Assembly: GCA_021795715.1 (NCBI GenBank)
Contig: JAJYPD010000010.1
Span: 1-60,679, forward strand
From: Pseudomonadota bacterium
GTDB lineage: Bacteria; Pseudomonadota; Gammaproteobacteria; Acidiferrobacterales; Acidiferrobacteraceae
Direction: 5' to 3'
Length of the DNA: 60,679 nucleotides
The translations under genes were made by a program, and so were the position numbers. Shown here piece by piece: positions 36,308 through 44,546 of this stretch; position 1 is the first letter of the stretch; the number at the start of each line of letters is the position of its first letter. The notes under the pieces were generated by a model. The model searched no databases. It was not told the DNA's origin and worked only from the letters and a program-made list of their open reading frames with translations.

Positions 36308-37014
36308 AAAGACCCCTCAAGCTGGACTTCAACGGATTGCGGCGGCACATACAGGATCAGGCGTTGGCGCCGCCAGCGGATCGATGTGTTGAGCACGGAG
36401 CGCCCGGCGCGGCCGAGGGCGGCGGCCGCCGTGGAACCGCCCCCGCCCACCAGCGACAACGCCTGATCGGCGCTTTGCACCAGCGATTCGCCGAGCGCAA
36501 ACCACGCGCGTGACCGTTTTTTCTTCCGGACAAACCCCGGCAGGCCCATGCGATGGGCGCGGCTGAACACAACCCCGGTCACGGGCAGGGTGCGGCCCTG
36601 CGGCGTCACCACCGTGTGGACGGTAAGCAGCAGGCGGTCACCCACCACTTGCTGCGCCTGCGCGAGCAGACGGGATCCCGCCGCCAACACACCACGAGTG
36701 CCCCGTACCGGTGTTAGCGTATGCAGCACGACGAGCGCCGTGTCCGCGCTCGTGACCGCGCGCGCAAGACGGGCCGCCACCCATGTGCCGGCGGCGATCC
36801 CCAATCCGCGGCCCCCCGCGCGCACGATGAGCAGCCGTCCCGCATGGGGGTAATAGGTAAACACCGAGACAGGGTGCGTACGCGCAGCCGCCGGCGCCGG
36901 GGGTGCCGGTTCGGGCCTTGGCAAAAACCGCAGCACGCGCGCCCACGGACTGGTCCCGCGGACGGGTGCGTAGGCCAGACGGCGGACCTCCTGTGCCGGC
37001 GTATGGCTTACCAT
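36304..37014 (-). CDS. VirB10/TraB-like T4SS protein without membrane anchor
   Basis: 236 residues. The central segment GTWVAARLARAVTSADTALVVLHTLTPVRG, then GSRLLAQAQQVVGDRLLLTVHTVV, LPVTGVVFSRAHRMGLPG and the C-terminal LILYVPPQSVEVQLEGSL, fits the VirB10 outer-membrane-complex domain. Usual VirB10 proteins carry a cytoplasmic tail, a membrane helix and a Pro-rich linker; here only a Pro-rich stretch (PRPEPAPPAPAAA, 33-45) is present, with no clear transmembrane or signal segment. ATG 37014 overlaps the upstream gene by 7 bases. Confidence 0.65.
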   Translation of the reverse strand: MVSHTPAQEVRRLAYAPVRGTSPWARVLRFLPRPEPAPPAPAAARTHPVSVFTYYPHAGRLLIVRAGGRGLGIAAGTWVAARLARAVTSADTALVVLHTLTPVRGTRGVLAAGSRLLAQAQQVVGDRLLLTVHTVVTPQGRTLPVTGVVFSRAHRMGLPGFVRKKKRSRAWFALGESLVQSADQALSLVGGGGSTAAAALGRAGRSVLNTSIRWRRQRLILYVPPQSVEVQLEGSL

Positions 37015-37751
37015 GAGACGCGCACACTCCCGCGCCCGGTCACCAGCACCATATGCCAGCGGCGCACGGGCCTGTGCGGGCGCCTTGCCACCACCATGCA
37101 ATCGGTGTACGGGTCCCGGCTTGCCTCGCAGTGAAAGCGCGCTGCGCGCGCACGCCAGGGGCGGCCGTCGTAGACGGCAAGACCCAGAATCCGCACGGGC
37201 CGCGGTGAAGCGCGGACGCGCGCGGCCAGCAACTCCTGTCCGCCGATGACGGTCTGCGACCGCACCTCGAGCGTCACCGCCTCGGCACCCATCCACCGCA
37301 TGGCCCGCTTGCGAATGACCCGCCGGCGTGGCCGTGCGCACAGAAGCCGTGTCGCCCATGCCGCCCACGGTGATGTCCTGCGCACCGCACGGGGGGCAGG
37401 CCCGGTGGGCGGTGCCACGAATATGAGATCGCTCGCGTAATGGCGCACCGCATCGCTCGTACAGACGAGCAAAGACACCCGGAAGCGGTGGAGGGCGGCA
37501 AACACATTGCCGCAATAACGGTGATGAAAGCCGCCACGCGCCGTCAGCACCACGCCGCCTGCGCGGGGCAATGCCGTCGCCCGAAACAGCGGGTTGGTGA
37601 CCGCCAAAACCAGGGCACCGGTCCATGCCGGCGGAAACACGAGACGCAAGCCGAGATTGGGAATCATCGTCGCCCTGACCGCCGTGTACGGTCGCAAAGT
37701 CACATAGCGCGCACGCGGTGTCACCGCGGCCACCGGCACCGGCGCGATCAT
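37008..37751 (-). CDS. T4SS-cluster protein, possible VirB9/TraK-like
   Basis: 247 residues, beta-rich and Arg-rich, lacking a clear signal peptide. The N-terminal part (YVTLRPYTAVRATMIPNLGLRLVFPP) recalls the start of VirB9/TraK/IcmK-type proteins, and its place between VirB8-like and VirB10-like genes is the expected position for VirB9. Four Cys residues (two near RYCGNVF and LLVCTSD, two near FHCEAS and DCMVV) could form disulfides. The sequence match is weak, so the assignment rests mainly on order. Confidence 0.45.
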   Translation of the reverse strand: MIAPVPVAAVTPRARYVTLRPYTAVRATMIPNLGLRLVFPPAWTGALVLAVTNPLFRATALPRAGGVVLTARGGFHHRYCGNVFAALHRFRVSLLVCTSDAVRHYASDLIFVAPPTGPAPRAVRRTSPWAAWATRLLCARPRRRVIRKRAMRWMGAEAVTLEVRSQTVIGGQELLAARVRASPRPVRILGLAVYDGRPWRARAARFHCEASRDPYTDCMVVARRPHRPVRRWHMVLVTGRGSVRVSW

Positions 37752-38377
37752 GTGCCGAGGAAACGCAAGGCCATGACGCGCGCGCCGCTTTCGTTATGCC
37801 GGCTGCGCCGCGCCGGCACGAGGCTCAGCAAGACGGTGAACGGATCGCGGATTTGCCGCCCGTCGGCGCGCACGACATGCAGCACACCCGCCACCCGCAC
37901 GTGCGCGGTGTGTCCTGACCATCCGACGAGGCGCGGCCGTCCTGCGCCTTCACCCAAAGTGATCCATGAGCGGGTCCGGTCATGCCGGACGCGCGCCAGA
38001 TACCGCGTGGCGCGCAGCGCCTTCACCGTGCGGCGAAGCAACGGCCCGGACATCATGGCCAGCGCTGCTGCGTAGTCATGCACGATGGTGTCGCTGTTGG
38101 CGCTCAGATAGTCACGCACGAAACGCACCGCCGCACGCACCATCGATGGGCCCGGACGCACCGCGCGACCGCGCCAGACGATGCGCCCCAGAATGCGCCC
38201 GCCCGGGCGCACCGCCACCACCGCCGGACTCTTCAGGGCCACGGCAAGGCTTTCCAGGGCGAGCAGGGTGCCGCTTGCCGCAAACAGCAGCCACCCCGCG
38301 AGAGCGTGGCGGGCGAGCCTCTGGACGAGAAAACCCTGCGGCCCATGCTTGAGCCACGGATTTTGATCAAGACGCAT
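37748..38377 (-). CDS. VirB8/TraE-like inner membrane protein
   Basis: 209 residues: a short cytoplasmic N-terminus, one membrane helix at about 25-45 (ALAGWLLFAASGTLLALESLAVAL), and a periplasmic domain beginning with a conserved-type helix (AVRFVRDYLSANSDTIVHDYAAALAMMSGPL) and ending in beta-strands. This is the VirB8/TraE/IcmL topology, a bridge between the inner-membrane platform and the core complex. ATG 38377 follows AAAGGA. The stop overlaps the VirB9-like start (ATGA). Confidence 0.65.
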   Translation of the reverse strand: MRLDQNPWLKHGPQGFLVQRLARHALAGWLLFAASGTLLALESLAVALKSPAVVAVRPGGRILGRIVWRGRAVRPGPSMVRAAVRFVRDYLSANSDTIVHDYAAALAMMSGPLLRRTVKALRATRYLARVRHDRTRSWITLGEGAGRPRLVGWSGHTAHVRVAGVLHVVRADGRQIRDPFTVLLSLVPARRSRHNESGARVMALRFLGT

Positions 38378-38381
38378 GTCG

Positions 38382-39440
38382 TCATTCCTTTGGTGGGGGT
38401 TTGTCGAACTCCGGGTCCAGATAATTCGTCCTGGGCACGTCCTCGTTGGCCAGACTGTCATGGAAATCGGGATCCGGCGGCACATGCAGCTCGGGCATCG
38501 GGCGCGGATCGAAGGCCATGGGCGCCCGCTCCTGCGGCCATTCCTCGAGCCGCGCCCGCACATGGCTTTCGAGGCTTGCGGCAACGGCAAGACCCGTACC
38601 GCCGAGGGCGGTGAGATACGGCGCGAGAAAGGGCTGCATGGCGCCCGCGTTCTCGATCAAGGCCCCCGTCACATAGGGCGCCGCCAGCAGCACCGTGCAA
38701 AGAAGGAGATTGAGGACGGTAAACAGCATGTGCGCGTACACAACCATGTAGTCACTCGGCCCCACCACCTGCATGAGGGTCTTCAAGGCCTGCGTAAAAA
38801 GCGGCGCGAACACGGCCAGAAGAAGGGCCTGCACGACAGGCCAGAGCAGGAAGAACCCCATGAGCTTCGCCCATCCGCGCGCGAGGCTAAACGTCGAACT
38901 CACGGCGAGCGGCAGCGCGATCAACCCGTAGAGAAACGCAAATTCGTAACCAAGCACCTCGGCGATGCGCAGCAGCGCCTCCAGAAACGCCGTGACCACC
39001 AGCGTCAGGTAGTAGATCGCGACCGTGGCGATCTGCATCGGCAGCGCATTGATTTCCTCGAGGCTTGCCCAGGCGCCTTGCGGGCGGCGCTCGGCGAGCT
39101 TCAACAAAGCGGTCATCTGCGCGCTCACGGCGCGCAGGGAGCCGACATCGCCCAGCGCCGCGTACAAGCTGTCCAGGTAGCGCCCGACGAGACCGCCCAG
39201 CAGCGCGTAGAAGACGAGCAGCGTTCCATACAGCGCGATGTCGCGCAGTGCCAGCGCATAGCGTCCGGACCCACCGATCATGGCCGCCTGCGTCTCGAAG
39301 AGGCGGACGTAAAGGGCGATCAGAAAGAGTGTTGGCGTAGCCGTCACCAACAGCATGTCCATGACCGGCCGCGCGAGTTTCTCGACGATGCCGGGATTCA
39401 ACGCCGACAACAGCGCCGCGACCAGGGAAGCCGGGGTCAT
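38382..39440 (-). CDS. VirB6/TrbL-like polytopic T4SS protein
   Basis: 352 residues with about six to seven membrane segments (for example LLVTATPTLFLIALYVRLF, IALYGTLLVFYALLGGLVG, MGFFLLWPVVQALLLAVFAPLF, LFTVLNLLLCTVLLAAPYVTG) and a hydrophilic, Pro-rich C-terminal tail. Size and topology match VirB6/TrbL, the polytopic subunit of the translocation channel. It overlaps the VirB5-like stop by 4 bases and precedes VirB8 by 4 bases. Confidence 0.75.
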   Translation of the reverse strand: MTPASLVAALLSALNPGIVEKLARPVMDMLLVTATPTLFLIALYVRLFETQAAMIGGSGRYALALRDIALYGTLLVFYALLGGLVGRYLDSLYAALGDVGSLRAVSAQMTALLKLAERRPQGAWASLEEINALPMQIATVAIYYLTLVVTAFLEALLRIAEVLGYEFAFLYGLIALPLAVSSTFSLARGWAKLMGFFLLWPVVQALLLAVFAPLFTQALKTLMQVVGPSDYMVVYAHMLFTVLNLLLCTVLLAAPYVTGALIENAGAMQPFLAPYLTALGGTGLAVAASLESHVRARLEEWPQERAPMAFDPRPMPELHVPPDPDFHDSLANEDVPRTNYLDPEFDKPPPKE

Positions 39441-40057
39441 GGCCGCCCCAGGGCCGCATAAATGGCCGCCGTCTGCACCGACACGCGGGACCCGTTGCGG
39501 CGCTCGGCGGCCCGTCTCAGCGCGCGTTGGGCGCGCGTTCGGGCGGCTTGCGCAGCCAACGCCGCCAGTGTTGCCGTGGATTGCGCCGTGATGTCCCCGC
39601 TCGTGCGCACACCGAGGTCGCTTGCGGCCTCACCGACATCGGCGCGCACACCGCGTTTCAGGATGCGCAGGCGCGCCACCCGTTGCAGCCGGCGCAACTG
39701 CCGTTGGAAATAGAGGAGTGTCTGGTGCGCAGGCGCGTTGCCTTGCGGCATGGTCTGCACAAGCCGGACGAGAACAGGCGGCACGGACACCGGCAGCGTC
39801 TTTACCGTGTAGCGCAAAAGCGAGGTATTCAGTACGCGGTGGACGTTGGCTTGCGCCGACTGCAGCGCCGAGTGGATCTGCCGCAGACGGCTGATCTGCC
39901 GGAGCGTGCTCCTGTAAAGGCGCACGGCCTGCTCGTACAGGGTGACAAGTTCGGCATGCACGGCCGGATCGAAGGTCACGTCACCCACGCCCAGAAAGGC
40001 CGCGCAGGGCGGGCAGGCAAGGAGCCACAGCAGCAGGATCCAGACAAGGCCTCTCAT
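39437..40057 (-). CDS. VirB5/TrbJ-like periplasmic pilus protein
   Basis: 206 residues with a signal peptide (MRGLVWILLLWLLACPPCAA). The mature start FLGVGDVTFDPAVHAELVTLYEQAVRLY closely follows the VirB5/TrbJ pattern (a short GD-V-FDP segment then a long helix). The rest is helical, Arg- and Ala-rich. VirB5 proteins sit at the pilus tip or stabilise the channel. It lies directly between VirB4 and VirB6, overlapping both by 4 bases. Confidence 0.75.
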   Translation of the reverse strand: MRGLVWILLLWLLACPPCAAFLGVGDVTFDPAVHAELVTLYEQAVRLYRSTLRQISRLRQIHSALQSAQANVHRVLNTSLLRYTVKTLPVSVPPVLVRLVQTMPQGNAPAHQTLLYFQRQLRRLQRVARLRILKRGVRADVGEAASDLGVRTSGDITAQSTATLAALAAQAARTRAQRALRRAAERRNGSRVSVQTAAIYAALGRP

Positions 40058-42354
40058 AACGCCGCGCGCAGCGCCCGCAGGCGTTCGAGCGGATCGGCCG
40101 ACCGGGCACCGATGCGGGCCTTGGCGGAAAGTCCTTGTGGCGTCGTATCCGCCAGATCGAGCAACATCTGCGGAAACGTGAGCCGGACCGAAAAGTAATC
40201 AGGACCGACCGAGCGGACCGCGGGCCGCCAGGGCATCGCCAGCGGGTATGGGAAGGCCTTCCAGATGGCCAGGGCGGGCGCGGGCATGCCGATGCGCGCA
40301 GCGATCTCCTCCCAGCCATCGGTGCGGTACAAAAGCGAACGCAGCGGCATGGAATTTACGATCTCTTCTTCCATGACGTCGATCTCCTGCAGACCCTGGG
40401 TGACGATGTCGATCGACGCGTTTTCCTTGCGCCCCATCCGCGCGACCTCCGAGACCAGACGGCGCATGATGTCGGGGGCGTGCGCCACGAAGCGATGCAC
40501 TTCGTCGAGAAGGATGCGCGCCGGCGTGCGCTGGGCAAACGCCAGATTGAGAAAGCGCAGACAGATGAACACCAGATAAAAGGTCAATATCTTCGCCCCG
40601 GCGCGATCGATTTCTTTCAGATCGACACCGCTGATGCCGGGGCTCAGCACCACATTGTCGGGGCCGGCGAATATCGCACCCTCGGGGGTCGACAAAAAAC
40701 TTTCCAGATTGCCGGCCATGCGCGCGGCGGCGCGCCGCTGATCCCGCGGAACCGCGGTCAGCGCCTGCAACGCCGCGAGCAGATCGGCCAATCCGGGATC
40801 GGTGGCACCTGGCTGCGCGTACAGGCTGCCGAGCGCCTGTCCAGCGGCCGCCGCTTCGTGGAATTCCAGGGTCGTGCGGCCGTCGGTCAGAAGAAAGGCC
40901 AGAACGTTCAGGGTGGCCGATGCCAGGGCCGGCGGCAGGCCCGGGCCGGCAGCGGCCCGGGCCGGCAGCGGATTGACTGCGGACCGTTCCGGATCCAGAC
41001 AGGTATACGTCCCGCCCAGGGCCTCGACGACCCAGCGATAGGTACCCCCGATCTCGAGGATATACCAGTCGATGCCGAAAGGATGGGTTTCGGCGATGGT
41101 CGCCACCTTGTCCACACCCTTGCCGGCGCCGGTCATGGCCACCGTAAAAGCGTGGCCCACGGCCTGCCCGCTGTAATCGAAAAACACCGGCTGGCCGGCC
41201 ATGCCCAGACGCAGACTCTCAGCCCGCGCAGCGCCGGTACGGAAGACCTGCACAGGGGCCATGGCCGCGATCTGGCGCGCGTGATCCGGCCGCCACAACG
41301 GCACGCGATAACCCTGGCCCGGCTGGGCGGCGCGGAAAAACGGCAGCTGTACGAAGCGGTCCGCGCGCACATGACCGCCGGTATTGAGGGCCGCAACGAT
41401 CCGTGTGACCGCTGGTGCATACCGGGCCTCTCCGGGTACAACCAGAACATAGGCGTTGCGATGAATGCTCAAATCCCTTTGCGCCACCAACCGGCGGAAA
41501 GCCTGCATGTCAGCCAGCGTTTCCATCTGGCGTTCGCGGCCGCGATGGCCTATGGTGCCCATCGCCAGACGGTCGGCGCGCTCCAGCGCACGCAGCGTGT
41601 GCTCCGTATCGGCGGCCACGGCGATCTGGCTTATGTGCAGCGGCACCGGCGCCGACACGAGGGGAAGGACCCAGCCGGCCTGCGCGTCGGGATACCACTG
41701 CAGATACAGGATGCGCTGCACACGGCCGTCGACACGCAGGCTTTCGTCATCGAGTTCGGGCGGGACCGTCACGAGCTGTTCGGCAAGCGACAGCCATGGA
41801 TCGCGGCAGGCCCGCGGGGATCCGCCGTAACTTTCGGCGATCAAAGCGACATAGTCATCGGCCGCCAACAAGCGCGCATGGGGGAGCCCCTGGACAAGGG
41901 CGGGCACCCGCGCCTCGAGTTCCACCGCCCTCTCGTGTTGCGTCGCCAAGGACCGGCGGATACCGCGCAGCCGCGGGGGCGGCAGAACACCCACCACGAG
42001 CGCCACCCGGTTGACGAAGATCTGTGCGGCCAGATGGTCTGCCAGGGCATCGCGGACAGCGGCACCGAACGCGCTGGGGCGCGTTGCCTGCGCATAGTGG
42101 GCCCGATAAGGCGCCGCCGCCTCGGGCGCCGCACGCCGCCACAGATGGCATTCCAGCCAGTGGCCGCGGGGCAAAGCGCCAAGCATCTTCTCGATCGCCG
42201 AAAACGCCTGGTTGCACGCCGCGGACGTTGCAAACTCACTGTCGATGCCGGACCATTCGACAGCCACCGACACGGCGCCATCGGTGTGCGCCAGCGCATG
42301 CGCGGTAAGCGGGTGAGACCACGTATACAGATCGCAGTACCGGCGGGCGCTCAT
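40054..42354 (-). CDS. VirB4-family T4SS ATPase with deviant P-loop
   Basis: 766 residues: N-terminal CagE/TrbE-like domain (to ~370) and a C-terminal ATPase domain. Walker A is at 407-413 as MTGAGKG: the Lys412 codon is AAG but the usual Ser/Thr is Gly (GGT). Walker B ARILLDEVH (612-620) has the Asp-Glu pair. Further VirB4 signatures are the arginine-rich SEVARMGRKENASIDIVTQGLQEI with the TQ motif. ATG 42354 follows GGGAGG and overlaps the VirB3 stop. The deviation could lower ATP binding or be a family trait. Confidence 0.88.
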   Translation of the reverse strand: MSARRYCDLYTWSHPLTAHALAHTDGAVSVAVEWSGIDSEFATSAACNQAFSAIEKMLGALPRGHWLECHLWRRAAPEAAAPYRAHYAQATRPSAFGAAVRDALADHLAAQIFVNRVALVVGVLPPPRLRGIRRSLATQHERAVELEARVPALVQGLPHARLLAADDYVALIAESYGGSPRACRDPWLSLAEQLVTVPPELDDESLRVDGRVQRILYLQWYPDAQAGWVLPLVSAPVPLHISQIAVAADTEHTLRALERADRLAMGTIGHRGRERQMETLADMQAFRRLVAQRDLSIHRNAYVLVVPGEARYAPAVTRIVAALNTGGHVRADRFVQLPFFRAAQPGQGYRVPLWRPDHARQIAAMAPVQVFRTGAARAESLRLGMAGQPVFFDYSGQAVGHAFTVAMTGAGKGVDKVATIAETHPFGIDWYILEIGGTYRWVVEALGGTYTCLDPERSAVNPLPARAAAGPGLPPALASATLNVLAFLLTDGRTTLEFHEAAAAGQALGSLYAQPGATDPGLADLLAALQALTAVPRDQRRAAARMAGNLESFLSTPEGAIFAGPDNVVLSPGISGVDLKEIDRAGAKILTFYLVFICLRFLNLAFAQRTPARILLDEVHRFVAHAPDIMRRLVSEVARMGRKENASIDIVTQGLQEIDVMEEEIVNSMPLRSLLYRTDGWEEIAARIGMPAPALAIWKAFPYPLAMPWRPAVRSVGPDYFSVRLTFPQMLLDLADTTPQGLSAKARIGARSADPLERLRALRAAL

Positions 42355-42608
42355 GCGCGTTCCTCCCGGGCGGCGCAACGGCGTTCGGCAAGAGCCGCGA
42401 TCATCACCGGCCAAAACCGCAAGTCATCGCCAAGACGCTGGCAGACCAGCGCGAGCCCAACACACAGCGCGGACACAGGAAAAAACGCCGGGAGCGCCGT
42501 TATGATGCCAAGCAGCGTCGTGGTGCCCGCCGCCAGCCATCCGATTGCGGCAACGAGCGGCATGCCGGCGATGCGCGGCACCGCCAACCGGCGATTGAAG
42601 GCCGACAT
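42351..42608 (-). CDS. VirB3/TrbD-like small membrane protein
   Basis: 85 residues, two membrane segments (MPLVAAIGWLAAGTTTLLGIITAL and FFPVSALCVGLALV), then a short cytoplasmic tail. The N-terminus FNRRLAVPRIAGMPL is like VirB3 (L-x-RP-x-x-x-GVP). It is placed between the VirB2-like pilin and VirB4 as in VirB operons, with 1-base and 4-base overlaps. Confidence 0.7.
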   Translation of the reverse strand: MSAFNRRLAVPRIAGMPLVAAIGWLAAGTTTLLGIITALPAFFPVSALCVGLALVCQRLGDDLRFWPVMIAALAERRCAAREERA

Positions 42609-42913
42609 CAGACGGGACTCGCAACGAGATTGGCGATGCCGTATGCGCAGGCCGCCAGAACCAGCGCGATGACACTGCCGACGACATAGCTGCGGCCGCG
42701 CTCACTCTGGCCGGTCGCAAAGTATCCCGCGCCGATGAAGATGCCGATGATCGCCAGGATGCTGACGATGAGCGCAATCACATCGGTGATCGAGTGCGCC
42801 CGTTCTTCGAGGGCCACACGAAGATCGGCGCCCTGCGCGTAGTCCGGCAACTGCAAAGACGCCCACGCACACGGACTGGCTGCCAGCATCAGCAGAACCC
42901 ACCACTGTCGCAT
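42608..42913 (-). CDS. VirB2/TrbC-like pilin subunit
   Basis: 101 residues: a signal peptide (WWVLLMLAASPCAWA), a short polar stretch, and two hydrophobic helices separated by a small polar loop (IALIVSILAIIGIFIGAGYFATGQSERGRSYVVGSVIALVLAACAYGIANLV). This is the VirB2/TrbC architecture. A very strong ribosome-binding site (GGGAGGGG) lies 5 bases before ATG 42913, consistent with high expression of a pilin. First gene of the secretion cluster, 65 bases downstream of bioD. Confidence 0.75.
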   Translation of the reverse strand: MRQWWVLLMLAASPCAWASLQLPDYAQGADLRVALEERAHSITDVIALIVSILAIIGIFIGAGYFATGQSERGRSYVVGSVIALVLAACAYGIANLVASPV

Positions 42914-42939
42914 ATGATCCCCTCCCTGGAGCGAGGCGA

Positions 42940-42953
42940 CACGTTAAGACGTG
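42940..42953. promoter_or_regulatory. Short inverted repeat before the T4SS pilin gene
   Basis: CACGT/ACGTG arms with a 4-base spacer in the 65-base gap between bioD and the VirB2-like gene. It is near the only position where a T4SS-specific operator could lie. No -10/-35 pair is evident, so the cluster may instead be read through from the bio operon. Confidence 0.25.
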
Positions 42954-42978
42954 CAGACGCCCCGCGCCACCGGGATGA

Positions 42979-43701
42979 TCAGCAACACCGTTTTGGGGCC
43001 GCTCTTTGGCGCTTGGAGGAAACGGCGAGAAGAGGGTACAAGTCGAGGCATCCGGCCGCGTGGCGCACACTCGCACCCGGTGGAATGATACCCAGACAGG
43101 GCGCGTCGATCGCGCGCTTTAACGTGTCGATATTGCCTTGCCGGTAAGCCATGCGCGGATCGCGGACATCGACGACAAACCCCGCAAGCGGCATGCCGTA
43201 AGCGGCGATCGACTGCACGGTGAGCAAGGCGTGATTCAAGGCGCCCAGGCGCAGACCGACCACACAGATCACCGGCAGCCGCAGCGCCACCGCAAGATCA
43301 GCGACAGAGGCGCGCGACCCGAGCGGCGCAAGCCAGCCGCCCACGCCTTCGACAATCACGGTGTCGGCCTGCCGCGCCTGTGCGCGCAGGGCGGCGCGGA
43401 TCGGCGCCCAGCCGATACGGACACCGGCCGTGGCGGCGGCCAGATGCGGGCTGATGGCCGGCGCAAACGCATATTGGGTCATGTCTTGCAGGGACTGAGG
43501 TACGTTCACCTGGGCGTGCAACCGCCGCGCATCCCCGCTGACGAGCGCTCCGGCGTCGCGGCGGCATCCGCTCGCGACGGGCTTTAGCGCCGCCACCCGC
43601 CAGCCGGCCCGGACCAGCGCCTGGATCAACGCCGCCGCAACGAAAGTCTTGCCGGCGCCGGTGTCGGTGGCCGTCACGAAATAGCCGCGCGCGATCTTCA
43701 T
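42979..43701 (-). CDS. bioD: Dethiobiotin synthetase
   Basis: 240 residues. P-loop ATDTGAGKT (11-19), substrate segment KPVASGC, and EGVGGWLAPL as in the family. It closes the ureido ring of dethiobiotin from DAPA, CO2 and ATP. ATG 43701 overlaps the bioC stop. Last gene of bioF-bioH-bioC-bioD; bioA and bioB are not in the window. Confidence 0.95.
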   Translation of the reverse strand: MKIARGYFVTATDTGAGKTFVAAALIQALVRAGWRVAALKPVASGCRRDAGALVSGDARRLHAQVNVPQSLQDMTQYAFAPAISPHLAAATAGVRIGWAPIRAALRAQARQADTVIVEGVGGWLAPLGSRASVADLAVALRLPVICVVGLRLGALNHALLTVQSIAAYGMPLAGFVVDVRDPRMAYRQGNIDTLKRAIDAPCLGIIPPGASVRHAAGCLDLYPLLAVSSKRQRAAPKRCC

Positions 43702-44546
43702 CGGCGCCTGCGTCCGCCGATGGCCGACAGCGGCACGTGCGCGCTGCCGTCCGCCGATACCGTACCGCGCCATGCCTGCCCATACACGACCTCGTAGGTG
43801 AGGGGCAAACGCCCGTCTGAGCGCATGGTTTCATAGGCGTCGACGAAACGCTGAAAGGCGGTCTTGCCCGTCAACCCCGAAAACCGGCCGGTACGCACAT
43901 TGTGCGCGCCGATGCGCTTTAAGTCGCGCAGGGCGTCCGTGGCCTTCTCGTAGGTCAGCGTAAAGCGGTCCACGTCCAAAACGGGGTCGGCAAAGCCCGT
44001 GTGCACCAGCGCATCGCCGAGATCATGCATATCGACAAAGGAATGCACATGGGGGCGATCATCGGCGGCCGCCCAGGCGGCGCGCAGTTCCATCAAGGTG
44101 TCGGGGCCGAACGTGGAAAACGTAAGCAATCCGCCCGGACGCAACACGCGCTGGAACTCCTGGAAGGCCGCCACGGGATCCATCCACTGCAGCGCGAGAT
44201 TGCTGTAGAGCACGTCGATGCTTGCGCCGGCCACCGGCAGATGTTCGCCGTCGGCGGCCACGAGGGGACTGCGCCGCCACAGCCCGCTGCGGGCGCGGGC
44301 CACCTTGAGCATCGCCGGCGCGATGTCGATGCCGATGACCTGTGCCTTGCGAAAACGCCGGCGCAGCGGGGGCAGGCCGTAGCCGGTGCCCGTGCCGACA
44401 TCGAGAATGCGGCGCGGATCGATGGTGACCCACTGAAAACGGTCCAGCAATTGATCGGCGACGCGCCGCTGCAAGACGGCCGCCCGCTCATAGCTCGATG
44501 CCGCCCGCGCAAACGACGCGCGCACCTGGGTGCGGTCAAGTATCAT
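43698..44546 (-). CDS. bioC: Malonyl-ACP O-methyltransferase
   Basis: 282 residues. N-terminal FARAASSYERAAVLQRRVADQLL is typical of BioC, with the SAM site RILDVGTGTGYG (47-58), D-acid loop IGIDIAPAMLK, and VLYSNLALQWM. It methylates malonyl-ACP so that fatty acid synthase can build the pimelate moiety. ATG 44546 overlaps the bioH stop (ATGA). Confidence 0.95.
   Translation of the reverse strand: MILDRTQVRASFARAASSYERAAVLQRRVADQLLDRFQWVTIDPRRILDVGTGTGYGLPPLRRRFRKAQVIGIDIAPAMLKVARARSGLWRRSPLVAADGEHLPVAGASIDVLYSNLALQWMDPVAAFQEFQRVLRPGGLLTFSTFGPDTLMELRAAWAAADDRPHVHSFVDMHDLGDALVHTGFADPVLDVDRFTLTYEKATDALRDLKRIGAHNVRTGRFSGLTGKTAFQRFVDAYETMRSDGRLPLTYEVVYGQAWRGTVSADGSAHVPLSAIGGRRRR

Noticed and set aside
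34356-36350. 664-residue reading of the lipoprotein gene through the upstream barrel gene
   Set aside because: The extra 200 residues are the out-of-frame barrel gene; the lipobox and AAGGAG site define ATG 35750 as the start.
36304-37626. 440-residue extension of the VirB10-like frame
   Set aside because: The extension lies on another coding gene (37008-37751) and adds composition typical of a shadow; however, it is the only way to obtain a longer N-terminus, so homologues should be checked.
40135-42672. 845-residue open frame on the plus strand opposite the VirB4-like gene
   Set aside because: High-GC shadow: the minus-strand frame encodes a clear VirB4 with Walker B and family motifs, while this product is low in hydrophobic patterning and has no motif.
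40054-42913. Relaxase, coupling protein or integrase near the T4SS genes
   Set aside because: Looked for specifically on both strands from 33000 to 47400; every large frame is otherwise explained, so none is present in the window.
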